In this document: positions 1 to 8,700 of the stretch, one piece after another | Numbering within the stretch: position 1 is the stretch's first letter | How the letters are laid out: each line of letters opens with the position of its first letter | Assembly: GCA_002382975.1 (NCBI GenBank) | Contig: DFTB01000013.1 | Coordinates: forward strand, 1-64,000 | Length of the DNA stretch: 64,000 nucleotides | Reading direction: 5' to 3' | Source: Fibrobacter sp. UBA4223 | GTDB taxonomy: Bacteria; Fibrobacterota; Fibrobacteria; Fibrobacterales; Fibrobacteraceae | Made by a program: the position numbers and the translations under genes | The notes under the pieces: model-generated | What the model was told of the DNA's origin: nothing | The model's input: only the letters and a program-made list of their open reading frames with translations | Databases searched by the model: none

Positions 1-41
1 ACAATTTAACAATTGTTGCCTGCGCTCACGCGTGCCTTGGC

Positions 42-839
42 CTATTTGTAGAACATTCCCGCCGTCATGTCCAGGTATTTTTCGCCGGAGTAGTTCGTAA
101 ATTCCTGCTTCATGGCGCTCTTGAATGCCGCCGGGTTCACGTTCTTGAGGGCGATATTCTTCATCACCTTCAGGTACTGGATTTTTGCACGTGCATCTTC
201 TAGATTTTCCACCGTGTAGTGTGACGTGAGAATCAGGGAAATTCCGCGGTCGATGTAATCCGTGAGCTGCGCGATGATGGCATCGGCGTGCTTGCTCCCT
301 GCCACGATGGAATGGACGTCGTGGCCCATCATGTGGGTGTAGACCACGTTGATTTCAGGAAATTCGATATCGAATGCCTCCTGGGTAGCGACAATGCGCA
401 TGTCGATGCCCGCGAGATTCAAAGTCTCGTCTTCGATAAAGTCTGTCGTCGCGTAGATGGAACCGTCGAACGCATCGCCAAAAGCCGCCGTGAAATTCTT
501 GACCAGGGCCGCACCTTCCCCGTTGTGGTTGTAATCGTCGGCATGGCGGGTGCTGTACACGGGAGCCCCCTTCATGAAGGTCGCGCCCGCGCCATGGTAG
601 GCAATCACCGTTCCCACGAATTCTACCGAAAGGCCCTTGATGTAGGCCTCCAGTTCCTTGATGTTGTCGAAGAAACAGGGAGTTTCGACCATGAACATCT
701 TGCCGCCCTTTTCCAGCAAGAAACATTCGTCGGTTATCAGATCGTTTGTCTTGTAGGCATGCAGCTTGACTGCCCCGAAATCGTAGACTTCCACGACGCC
801 CTTGCCAAGATTTACGGTCTTGAAGTTGTTCTTTTCCAT
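42..839 (-). CDS. MBL-fold-like metallo-hydrolase, degenerate metal site
   Basis: A 265-residue protein resembling small metallo-beta-lactamase-fold hydrolases: an N-terminal beta-rich half (FLLEKGGKMFMVETP) is followed by a segment at the usual metal-motif place. That segment reads YHGAGATFMKGAPVYST rather than HxHxDH. Later histidines (YTHMMGHDVHS, LTSHYT) are retained. Metal binding and activity are therefore uncertain, and the substrate is unknown. No signal peptide is seen, so it is probably cytoplasmic. The start is supported by AAGGAG eight bases upstream. It is read from a clear promoter (897-925) and stands alone, 155 bp from the next gene. Confidence 0.6.
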   Translation of the reverse strand: MEKNNFKTVNLGKGVVEVYDFGAVKLHAYKTNDLITDECFLLEKGGKMFMVETPCFFDNIKELEAYIKGLSVEFVGTVIAYHGAGATFMKGAPVYSTRHADDYNHNGEGAALVKNFTAAFGDAFDGSIYATTDFIEDETLNLAGIDMRIVATQEAFDIEFPEINVVYTHMMGHDVHSIVAGSKHADAIIAQLTDYIDRGISLILTSHYTVENLEDARAKIQYLKVMKNIALKNVNPAAFKSAMKQEFTNYSGEKYLDMTAGMFYK

Positions 840-896
840 TTTGAATCTCCTTGGGCCAAGCCCGTTTTTTGTTGTTCTTTAATTGTTACAACACAA

Positions 897-925
897 AATA
901 TATCCAATTTTCGTTGTAATGTCAA
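897..925 (-). promoter_or_regulatory. Sigma70-type promoter with flanking inverted repeat
   Basis: On the minus strand TTGACA (920-925) and TATATT (897-902) are separated by exactly 17 bases, a near-consensus promoter for the MBL-fold gene. The arms TTACAAC (887-893) and GTTGTAA (913-919) form an inverted repeat. One arm lies in the spacer and the other just past the -10, a typical place for a repressor operator. The regulator is not known. Confidence 0.65.
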
Positions 926-994
926 TAGAACAACTAGAAATTTAAAGTAAAAATTTAGTTACAAAAAACAAGGGTTAGTTAGAGCTTTCGCTGT

Positions 995-1534
995 TTATTC
1001 CACCGAAAATGTCGCCTTCACGTTCCCTTTGCCGAGGATCTGCTGGAGGCGTTTCTTGTTTACGTTGTCGATACGGGCGAGGCGCGTGAAATTCCAGGAA
1101 TTCTTGTCGTAGTAGATGGTGATGGAATTGCCCTGGTAAAGGATGATGTCGCCCGCGTCGGTGTCGATTTGCTTGTCGTTGCGCGGGAAACTGCGCGGCA
1201 GGTCAGCCACCTTCTCGAAACTGCCGTAGTCGTGCATGTCGAGCGTCATGTCGCCCTGCGCGAGGAATTCGGCGAAGGCCTTGGCGGAGGAATTTTCTTC
1301 GAACGTTGCCGTGAAGGCGGTGTCGTTCACATGGATTTTGAGTTTCACGGTAGCCTCCCCCGCTTTAGATGTTGAACCGGCCGATGAACTTGCGGGCACT
1401 GCGTCGGGCGTTTTACTGGCGGACGATTTCGGCGTCTGGGTTTCAGGTTGCGTCGGTTTGACAGACGACGCCGCGTCAGAAGAGCAAGCTGCGAACAGCA
1501 ATAAAATGACAATGTATAGGATACGTCCTTTCAT
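995..1534 (-). CDS. Lipoprotein with cyclophilin-like fold domain
   Basis: A 179-residue predicted lipoprotein: hydrophobic leader followed by a lipobox (LLFAACSS, Cys about residue 16), then a Ser/Pro/Thr-rich linker to about residue 60. The C-terminal domain of about 115 residues (VKLKIHVNDTAFTATFEENSSA.. through IILYQGNSITIYYD.. to the C-terminus) matches the pattern of the bacterial cyclophilin-like family. Those proteins often lie beside flavodoxins and hydrolases, as here. No enzymatic role is established for the family. The gene lies 73 bp behind the alpha/beta hydrolase with a palindromic repeat between, so it may be the last gene of that cluster. Confidence 0.6.
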   Translation of the reverse strand: MKGRILYIVILLLFAACSSDAASSVKPTQPETQTPKSSASKTPDAVPASSSAGSTSKAGEATVKLKIHVNDTAFTATFEENSSAKAFAEFLAQGDMTLDMHDYGSFEKVADLPRSFPRNDKQIDTDAGDIILYQGNSITIYYDKNSWNFTRLARIDNVNKKRLQQILGKGNVKATFSVE

Positions 1535-1568
1535 AAAAACTCTCTGAAAAATTTAATTCAATAATAAA

Positions 1569-1600
1569 AAGGAGATCCCCGCCTACGCGGGGATGACATC
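1569..1600. repeat. GATCCCCGC palindromic intergenic repeat
   Basis: GGAGATCCCCGCCTACGCGG plus GGATGACATC forms a short hairpin with arms ATCCCCGC/GCGGGGAT. The same family recurs at 9373-9451, 10727-10798, 15651-15722 (inside hrpA), 15917-15945 and 53658-53690. Confidence 0.7.
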
Positions 1601-1607
1601 AGTCAAG

Positions 1608-2762
1608 TTACTTCAGGTTCGCCTTGAAGAATTCGTTCAGCTTTTCGAAGGGGATTTTTTCCAGGTTGTCGTAGAGGTCCACGTGGGAGGCTCCGGGGAT
1701 GACGAGGAGTTCCTTGTTGCCGACGGTCTTGCTCCAGTTCTTGGTGGCGTCAAGTTTTGCGGGGACGTTTGCCTTCTTGCCGGTCATCTTTTCGAATGCG
1801 CCTTCGCCGAAGTAGCGGCTATGGGCCTTTTCGCCGTGGATGATGAGCACCGGGTTACGGATTTCGTCGGCGTATGCGAGGAGCTTGGTGTTCATGAGCG
1901 AGGTGCCTGCGGAGGCGGCCCAGCCCTTGTTGCTGTTGAGGGAGCGCTTGTGGTAGCCGCGCGGGGTCTTGTAGTAGGCGTAGTAATCCTTGACAAAGTA
2001 AGGTGCGTCGTCCGGGAGCGGGTCAATGACACCACCGGCCAGGTCGTACGTGCCGTTCTTGAAGTCCTTGGTGCGCTGGGCCATCAAAGCCTTGCGGGCC
2101 TCGTTGCGAGCGTCGGCGTTGTTTGCCGCATCGAAGTAGCCATTTGCGGACACGCGGCTCATGTCGTACATGGTCGAAGCGACTGTCGCCTTTACGCGGG
2201 TATCGATGCCGGCAGCGTTAATCGCCATGCCGCCCCAGCCGCAAATGCCGATGATGCCGATGCGTTCCGGGTCAACGTTGTCGCGGGTCGAGAGGAAATC
2301 TACAGACGCCATGAAGTCTTCGGTGTTGATGTCCGGGCTGTTCATGTAGCGCGGCTCGCCGCCCGATTCGCCAGTGAAGCTCGGGTCGAATGCAATGGTC
2401 AGGAATCCGCGTTCCGCCATCTGCTGGGCGTAAAGGCCGCTGGACTGTTCCTTGACGGCACCGAACGGGCCCGAGACTGCAATCGCCGGGAACTTGCCGT
2501 TCACCTTGAGGCTCGTGTCCTTGGGCACGAACATGTCGGCGGCGAGTTCAATGCCAAAATGGTTCTTGAAAGTGACCTTGGAATGTTCGACCTTGTCGCT
2601 CTTGGGGAAAACCTTGTCCCATTCGGCGGTGAGCGTGAGCTTGTTCATATTTTCGTCCTTTGTCTGTTGTGCTGCGGAGGCTGCTTCTGTTGCGGGGGTA
2701 CACGCCATCAGGGTGCATGCGGAAACCACGGCAAGCGCCGCTTTAAAGAATCTGGATTTCAT
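1608..2762 (-). CDS. Alpha/beta-hydrolase lipoprotein (YcjY/dienelactone-hydrolase-like)
   Basis: A 384-residue secreted lipoprotein (lipobox TLMAC, Cys21) with an alpha/beta-hydrolase domain. The nucleophile elbow reads GIIGICGWGG, so cysteine sits where most esterases carry serine, as in dienelactone hydrolases and the YcjY-like family. Candidate acid and base residues are in VLIIHGEKAHSR and VIPGASHVDLYD. The family acts on esters, lactones or peptides, and the substrate here is unknown. The start is 17 bp behind the flavin reductase stop, so the two are probably co-transcribed. Confidence 0.72.
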   Translation of the reverse strand: MKSRFFKAALAVVSACTLMACTPATEAASAAQQTKDENMNKLTLTAEWDKVFPKSDKVEHSKVTFKNHFGIELAADMFVPKDTSLKVNGKFPAIAVSGPFGAVKEQSSGLYAQQMAERGFLTIAFDPSFTGESGGEPRYMNSPDINTEDFMASVDFLSTRDNVDPERIGIIGICGWGGMAINAAGIDTRVKATVASTMYDMSRVSANGYFDAANNADARNEARKALMAQRTKDFKNGTYDLAGGVIDPLPDDAPYFVKDYYAYYKTPRGYHKRSLNSNKGWAASAGTSLMNTKLLAYADEIRNPVLIIHGEKAHSRYFGEGAFEKMTGKKANVPAKLDATKNWSKTVGNKELLVIPGASHVDLYDNLEKIPFEKLNEFFKANLK

Positions 2763-2779
2763 GATTTATCTCCTTGTAG

Positions 2780-3319
2780 TTAAACTTTCTTTCCCATGGC
2801 GAACGCTTTTTTCAGGAGCGCGGAATTTTTCTTGACGTCGCCGGCGCTTTCGGCACCTGTGGCGCAGAGAGCACCCTTGAGCTTCACGCCGTCGAAACAG
2901 GCAATCCATCCGCCAATGCCGCGCTTCGCGATGTTCATGGCCTTCGCATCGGTGTCGGCGGCAGATGTGAGCAGGTAAATTTCGCGGAACTTGTAATCGC
3001 TGGAATAGAGGGAATTCGCGCGGTCGAGCATTGTCTTGAGCTGGCCGCTCATCTCGTAATAGTAAATTGGCGTAGCGAACACGATGACGTCCGCCGATTC
3101 CATCTTCTTGGTGATGGCGGGAGCGTCGTCCTTGATGACGCACTTGCCCTTCTTCTGGCAAGCGAGGCAGCCCATGCAAAAACCGATCTTCTTGCCGCGC
3201 AGCGACTCGAATTCCACCTTGTTGCCCGCCTCGGCGGCACCCTTCGCGAACTCCTGCGCCAGGGTTTCGGAGTTGCTACCCTTACGCAAGCTGCTGGACA
3301 AGACCAATACTTTTTTCAT
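2780..3319 (-). CDS. NADPH-dependent FMN reductase / flavodoxin-family protein
   Basis: A 179-residue flavoprotein: beta-1 then the FMN phosphate loop (SSSLRKGSNSETLA, residues 8-21), a cysteine cluster CMGCLACQKKGKC (about 49-61), and the flavin-stacking segment ATPIYYYEMSGQLKTMLDR. The cysteine spacing recalls iron-sulfur flavoproteins, but Fe-S binding cannot be shown from sequence. It would pass electrons from NAD(P)H to an unknown acceptor in the cytoplasm. GAGG precedes the ATG. It is the first gene of a cluster with the alpha/beta hydrolase downstream. Confidence 0.75.
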   Translation of the reverse strand: MKKVLVLSSSLRKGSNSETLAQEFAKGAAEAGNKVEFESLRGKKIGFCMGCLACQKKGKCVIKDDAPAITKKMESADVIVFATPIYYYEMSGQLKTMLDRANSLYSSDYKFREIYLLTSAADTDAKAMNIAKRGIGGWIACFDGVKLKGALCATGAESAGDVKKNSALLKKAFAMGKKV

Positions 3320-3429
3320 AGGTTCCTCTCGGTTGAAGTCTTTACATGTTCAAATATACCTCTTTTTTCAGATATTGCAAATACTTTGTTTTCATAACTA
3401 GATATGCCTATAAGGCATAGATTTAAACA

Positions 3430-3446
3430 GCATAAAAAGGCGGGGC
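3430..3446. repeat. Partial GCATAAAAAGGCGGGGC hairpin repeat
   Basis: GCATAAAAAGGCGGGGC is the right half of the 27-bp element seen whole at 4721-4747 and 5661-5687. It lies just beyond the stop of the broken DUF1016 gene. A separate perfect palindrome ATGCCTATAAGGCAT lies at 3404-3418. Confidence 0.6.
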
Positions 3447-3458
3447 ATTTTTCAGCAT

Positions 3459-4356
3459 CTACTTCTCTTCGATCAATTCTATCAACTGTTCCTTGTTGGG
3501 TAACACTGTTTGATACTTGCTGGCAAAAATCTGCGAATTGCCTTCGGGCAAAGTGATTTCTACAAGGGAGTCCGACTTTTTCTTGCAAAGAAAGACCCAC
3601 CAACATAAAGCACTGCAGCAGCCTGTTATAAAGAACCTGGTCCACAAAGAAATGCTTTTCGTCCAGCGTAATCCGCGACTGCCGTCCCACGAAAGTATAT
3701 CCCTTACCCAGTTCAAGCAAAAAAGACTCCAACTTATCGATGAGCTTGCTTTCCAGTTCGGTTTCCGAATATTCGGACTGTTCCGGCAGTCCCAAGAATT
3801 CCAAAATGTAGGGATCCTTGACAATGTCCGCCGGAGAATCCACGATACACCCTTTTTTAGACAGTTCCCTCACCGACTCCTTATCCTTGCTTACAGCGAG
3901 CCGTTCATAAAGCGCGGAATCGAACTGCCTTTTGAGTTCCCGCAGGCTCCAATTCGAGTTTTTCGCCTCAATTTCGTAGAATTTCCGTTCGTCGGGATTA
4001 TCAATACGCATCAGGAACAAGTAATGGGACCAGCTCAAGACAAATTGGTCAGACACTGTCTGACCAATTTGATAAGTCAGATAGAAATCCCGCATCTGCT
4101 TCAAGTTCGTCGTAGAAAATCCCTTACCGTAATTTGCAGTAAGCCTGGTAGAAAGATTTTTGAGGACTTCCTTTCCGTATTCTGCGCGGATGCTACCCTT
4201 CTGCTCATTTTCGACAATCGAACGGCCAATTTCGTAATACGTGCGCACCATCGCCGTATTAACGGCAACAGCAACAGACTTACGGTTCTGTTCGAGAATC
4301 GACGCAATTTGAGAATAAAGAGCGTCTTCCCTATGATTAGTCACTTTTTTAGCCAT
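3459..4356 (-). pseudogene. Broken PDDEXK/DUF1016 (YhcG-type) nuclease gene
   Basis: Starts at the ATG at 4356 (AKKVTNHREDALYSQ), preceded by GGAGG. The N-terminal DUF1016 half and the nuclease entry (YTFVGRQSRITLDEKHFFVD) are intact up to LLQCFMLV near 3600. The family normally continues with a segment such as LIDLK..HQDIGQMQMYV..GIILC. Here the next recognisable family sequence, LCKKKSDSLVEITLPEG, follows at once but in another frame and runs to the stop at 3459. About 45-50 codons were lost by a deletion that also shifts the frame, so the catalytic core is destroyed. Intact relatives often accompany type I-like RM loci, in keeping with the neighbours. A sequencing error cannot explain the missing segment. 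Confidence 0.75.
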
Positions 4357-4597
4357 ACAGCCTCCATTTAGCCGCAAAAAAAAACGGCTAGTTAACGTTT
4401 GAGGCATTCTTGCAAAAACGGTAAGCCGATTTAACGCAAAAACGCACCTCGCCTTAAAACAGCGAGATGCGTTCAGCGGTAATGTATCAAAATCCGCCAA
4501 AGTTGGCAAGGGGAGCAAGAAAATTTTACATAACCACTGGGGTTATTCGTATTTCAATACTATTAACATCAAAGACCTTGTGGAAACTCTTGATTTG

Positions 4598-4622
4598 AAC
4601 CTGTCGGAATTTCCGACAGGTT
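4598..4622. repeat. Perfect 12-bp inverted repeat in the DUF1016-RhuM gap
   Basis: Arms AACCTGTCGGAA and TTCCGACAGGTT are separated by a single base. The 390-bp gap 4357-4746 holds this palindrome, a terminator-like hairpin at 4671-4696 and the GCCCCGCC repeat at 4721-4747. I see no convincing gene in it. The palindrome could be an operator for the broken DUF1016 gene or a remnant of a mobile sequence. Confidence 0.55.
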
Positions 4623-4670
4623 TGCCCGAATTTGTAATTTGCAAAAAATGCAAAATGGTATACTGAAGAG

Positions 4671-4696
4671 AAAAAAAATCAAACAAACTTGATTTT
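4671..4696 (-). terminator. Intrinsic terminator after the RhuM gene
   Basis: On the minus strand AATCAA-loop-TTGATT is followed by a run of eight T. It is placed about 50 bp past the RhuM stop and matches a weak rho-independent terminator. Confidence 0.5.
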
Positions 4697-4720
4697 GCTT
4701 CGTTCGCCTTGCATGCTTTT

Positions 4721-4747
4721 CCGCCTACATGCATAAAAAGGCGGGGC
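4721..4747. repeat. 27-bp hairpin repeat CCGCCTACATGC..GGCGGGGC
   Basis: Arms CCGCCT/AGGCGG around an ACATGCATAAAA loop. It is identical to 5661-5687, partial at 3430-3446, and diverged at 57889-57911. It abuts the RhuM stop codon. Confidence 0.75.
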
Positions 4748-5649
4748 TACTTGATCATCTCCAACAGTTGCTGCTTGGTCAAAAGGCTAAGCACTGAAAA
4801 CGCAGTGAGTTTATTGCCCAAATCCTTGATCGAGGCTCCGATGTGGTAAACAGTCTCGTCAACGACAATGAACCGGTCGTGGACTTCGCGCATCGTCCGC
4901 AATTCTACGGGCGGGCACTGCCGATTGAGCCGGTCGCGTTCCGCCTTCATCGTCTGGTTTATGCGTGCGGAATAGATTATCGCATTCACTCCGGGATTTC
5001 GCTTGGGCATAAGCGATAACGACGTGTCGTCCGCAAACGGGTCGATAATGACAATCTCTTGTTTCGCCGAGCGGACAAGCTGAACCGCAAACTCGTAACC
5101 GCTCCAAAACGCTTTCGCCTGCAGAAAGCCCTCCTTAGGCGGCAAGTTCGCCTTCACGAAGAAATCCACCTGCTTTTCAAGATAAATGACCCGAGAATCA
5201 ATGTTTTCCAGCCTGTTTTCATGGGCAACAAGGCGCTGATTTACGCTGAAGCCCTTCAACATGTGCTCTTTGAGGACACTGTTTGCCCACTGACGGAAGC
5301 GAGTGCCCTGAATTGATTTGACACGATAACCAACAGAAATTATAACATCAAGGTTATAGAATTTTAAAGTCCTTTTAACCTTACGACTTCCTTCACTGGC
5401 AACTTGTAAATATTCTTTACAAGTTGAATTTTTCTCCAATTCCCCTTCATCATAGACTTTTTTAATATGAACAGTGATATTTTGAGGCACCGTCCCAAAC
5501 AGCTCCGCCATCTGCGCCTGCGTCAGCCAGACAGTGTCCTGATCCACGCGAACTTCGATGTGAAATTCGCCCCCTTCCGGCTGATACACGATGATTTCGT
5601 TCTTCTCGCCGTCACCCTCACCCGACGGCAACAAACCGACATTCTTCAT
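4747..5649 (-). CDS. RhuM-family protein with C-terminal PLD-like domain
   Basis: A 300-residue protein. The N-terminal about 150 residues are the RhuM pattern (FHIEVRVDQDTVWLTQAQMA, then NITVHIKKVYDEGEL, KFYNLDVIISVGYRV, GTRFRQWAN). It looks like a DNA-binding module: a helix-turn-helix-like WLTQAQMAELF start and a conserved Y/R core. The C-terminal half resembles phospholipase-D-like domains: EIVIIDPFADD and one HDRFIVVD, that is HxRx4D instead of HxKx4D, followed by GASIKDLG. RhuM was first named from a Salmonella pathogenicity island. Homologues are common inside type I RM loci, and the biochemical role is not settled. GGAGG lies directly upstream of the ATG, right after the repeat at 5661. 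Confidence 0.78.
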   Translation of the reverse strand: MKNVGLLPSGEGDGEKNEIIVYQPEGGEFHIEVRVDQDTVWLTQAQMAELFGTVPQNITVHIKKVYDEGELEKNSTCKEYLQVASEGSRKVKRTLKFYNLDVIISVGYRVKSIQGTRFRQWANSVLKEHMLKGFSVNQRLVAHENRLENIDSRVIYLEKQVDFFVKANLPPKEGFLQAKAFWSGYEFAVQLVRSAKQEIVIIDPFADDTSLSLMPKRNPGVNAIIYSARINQTMKAERDRLNRQCPPVELRTMREVHDRFIVVDETVYHIGASIKDLGNKLTAFSVLSLLTKQQLLEMIK

Positions 5650-5660
5650 CTTTCCTCCCT

Positions 5661-5687
5661 CCGCCTACATGCATAAAAAGGCGGGGC
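5661..5687. repeat. 27-bp hairpin repeat upstream of the RhuM start
   Basis: Identical to the copy at 4721-4747. It ends 12 bases before the RhuM start codon and forms a hairpin immediately 5' of its ribosome binding site. Confidence 0.75.
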
Positions 5688-5792
5688 TTTGCTTGTTTTA
5701 CACCGTGCGCAAAAAGTAGTTTTCTACACACTTGCGCACTATAATATAAATTACTGGACGGCGGTTGTCAAGAGGTTTTGACAAAAAAGTAA

Positions 5793-8700
5793 TTACGCTT
5801 TTTTATCGAGTTTTTGCATCAAATTGTGGGTTTCGATAAGGATAGCGATGATTTTGCGGTAATGCGAGATATCGTCGAAGGTAAGGGTGCGGTTCTTGCG
5901 GTCCTTGAGCCATTTTTGAGCGGGTTGGTAGCCGCCGATGTAGAAGTTCCAGGCTAGTTCAGGAACGTTGCCGAAATATTGAGTCTTGTTAATGTAGACT
6001 TTCCCGCCAATGTCTTCCCCGACTTGGTCGGGGATCTCCTTTTCAAAACGAATATCGCTTACAACATTATCGCCTTCGATGTCGAAGGATGTCGCCTGCG
6101 GTGGAATTTCTTCCATCAGGTGCAATTTGCGGAGTTTATTGCCGATGGCAACGATGCGTTCGAATTCCGCTTTGTTTTCTGGGTAAGGAATACGAGGAAA
6201 ATCAATTTTCAAGAATTCCTTGTATTTTTCACGATAGGATGGCGTATGGAGAACTCCGTAGATGTAATCGAATACTTGTTCTGGAGTTGTAATATGCGAA
6301 GGATTGTCACCCTGGAGAGGCGACGCCTCGATAGGGTCCATGGATTCTATCGGCCCTCGGCCTCCAGAATGACATTCGTCTAGGCAGGCGTCGATCTTGT
6401 GCCAAATTTTTTCGTCTAGGTTGGGCTTGCGAGTTTCACCAAGTTTTTCTTCACCTTCGGTAGGGTAAAGGTAGAGAGGATGCATATAGGTTATTTCACT
6501 TGTTTTATTTGATACGAAGCAAGACTCAATAAAATGATTACCGGCAAAAACATGTTGATAGGTGTTACCCGATTTGAATTGCCGGCAAATTGCTAAACAG
6601 ATGTTTTTGTGATTTCGCAAATGAAAAGCAGTTTCTTCTCTTGGTCTTTCAATTTTCTCTAAATCGTAGTAAATCCATTTTTCATCAAAAGGTCGATACA
6701 AAATACACTCTGCGAAAGAATCATTTGCTTCGCAATTGTAATGGAGCGAAACCTTATTCAAAACATCTTTTTTTGAATCTCCGATTAAAATCCTGTCTTT
6801 TGCGGTTACAACACCGGCAGATTTTAACATAAACAACGAGTCTATGCGAAAACCCGCTTCATAATGTTCTATACCTTCGTTATTCTTTGGAACAAAGAAA
6901 AACTGCGGTACCTGTGGAGTGAGTTCGTTCCAATGAATGTCGCTAAATGAGGTTTTAGCAAGAAACGCATATTTTTCAAAACGTTTGCCGAGCAACTCGT
7001 AATGGTAAACATTGGCAAGGGTTCTTTCTGCTTCAGAACGACAACCCTTTTTAACGAAAATATTAATGCTTACGCCTTGCATGATGTCAAAGACGTTTTC
7101 ATCTTTACTTCCGTCGCGACACATCTCATTTTTCTTGCTGTTCCCATGCAAGTCAAGAATGTATATATCATTAAAGGATTGCATCAAACTCCAACGCATT
7201 CCTCTAAATGTTGGATTATCTAAAAAAGAATTGTTATTAATAAAAGCGAGAATTCCATATCCGTTTTTTTCAACGTAATATTGGCCTAAACGAATGAACT
7301 TACAGTAATCATCGTTTATCCATTTTGAATTTCTTTCTTTTAAATTTTCTATTCCGCCAGGTTCTTTTTTGTAATCCTTCATCAAATCAAGAATCCAATT
7401 GCCCTTATTAGAACTCTCCCCACTATACGGTGGATTACCAATCATCACCATCACGGGAGTATCGCGCTTGACAAGGTTCGCCTCGCTCGCTTCTTGCGCA
7501 AGCCATTGGGCAAACAATGTTCCCGTGTCGTGGTCACACTCTTCAAGGGAATTGGTAAGGAATATGCGGAGTCTCTTGTCCTGCTTTGCCTTGTAACCCG
7601 TCTGCGCCAGCACCATGTCCAATTTCAAGTGGGCAACGGCGTATGGAGCCATCATGAATTCAAAACCGTTCAGGCGCGGGAGCAGGTGTTCTTCCACATA
7701 GTTTTGCCAAGCGCCCTTCTGATTTTCCATACCAGAATATATCTTGCGGACCACTTCGGCAAGGAATGTTCCCGTTCCAGTTGCAGGGTCGAGGATTTGA
7801 ACTTTATGGTATTCCCGCGTTTCGTATCTCTTGTGGTCTTTGGTGCGATTGTCCGTATATAGGTTCGAACTCTGGCGAATCGCCACCTTGCTCGTGTCGG
7901 CAAGACCATCACTCAAATTGAATCGGGATTTCAGAATTTCATCAACGGCATTGACGATAAAGTGGACAACGGGTTCAGGCGTGTAATAAACGCCGCAAGC
8001 CTTTTTCTGCTTGGGGTCATAATAGCGCAGAAAATCTTCATAGAAATGAATCATCGGATCGGCTTGACCCGTAGCCTTTCCGAAATTCTTCATGACCTTC
8101 GGCATGTCCGTCACACGGAAAGTTTCGGCAAGGTCATCAACAATCCATGCGATGCTTGTATCTACATCGAATGCGGCGACATTCTGGAAAACCTTGCGCA
8201 AGAACGGATTCGTCTTGGGAATGAGCGTGGCTGCTTCTTCTCGACTGAACGTATCAGGAGTGTCGTCATGGAGCCTTGCCGCAAACATTCCATAGCAGAT
8301 TGTCTGTGCGTAAATATCGGCAAATTGTCGTTCCGTCAAATCGTGAATCAACACCTTCTGGAAAGACTTCCATTGTCCCGCCAGTTCGCCCGTCTTTTCG
8401 CTATCGGTTTCGAGAGTCTTTTCAATTACTTCGGCAAGGAGGCGCGCCTTGGCGGCCATCATCTGCGCTAATTTCGTAGAACTCGTTATCTTCTGCGGCG
8501 TTGATTCCGCAAAGTGCGCCACCATTTCCAAAAACATCGGGACATTGGTGTCTATCAGCGCAATCTTATTTCCTTTGATTTCTGCAATTCGGATACTATT
8601 GATAAATTCGCTGTTTTCATAAAGATGAAAATCAAGGTAATCCGTGAAAAGGATATGGTCTAGCGAGTTCTTGTAGCGGTTGAACTGTTCCTTGTGCTGG

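Noticed and set aside
1593..2783. 396-residue plus-strand frame opposite the alpha/beta hydrolase
   Set aside because: Antisense shadow of the hydrolase gene; no family pattern, no start signals.
4543..4734. 63-residue minus-strand ORF MHVGGKACKANEAKSS..
   Set aside because: It starts inside the 27-bp hairpin repeat and runs through the terminator-like hairpin and the 12-bp palindrome; no ribosome binding site or family resemblance. Treated as a repeat-derived frame.
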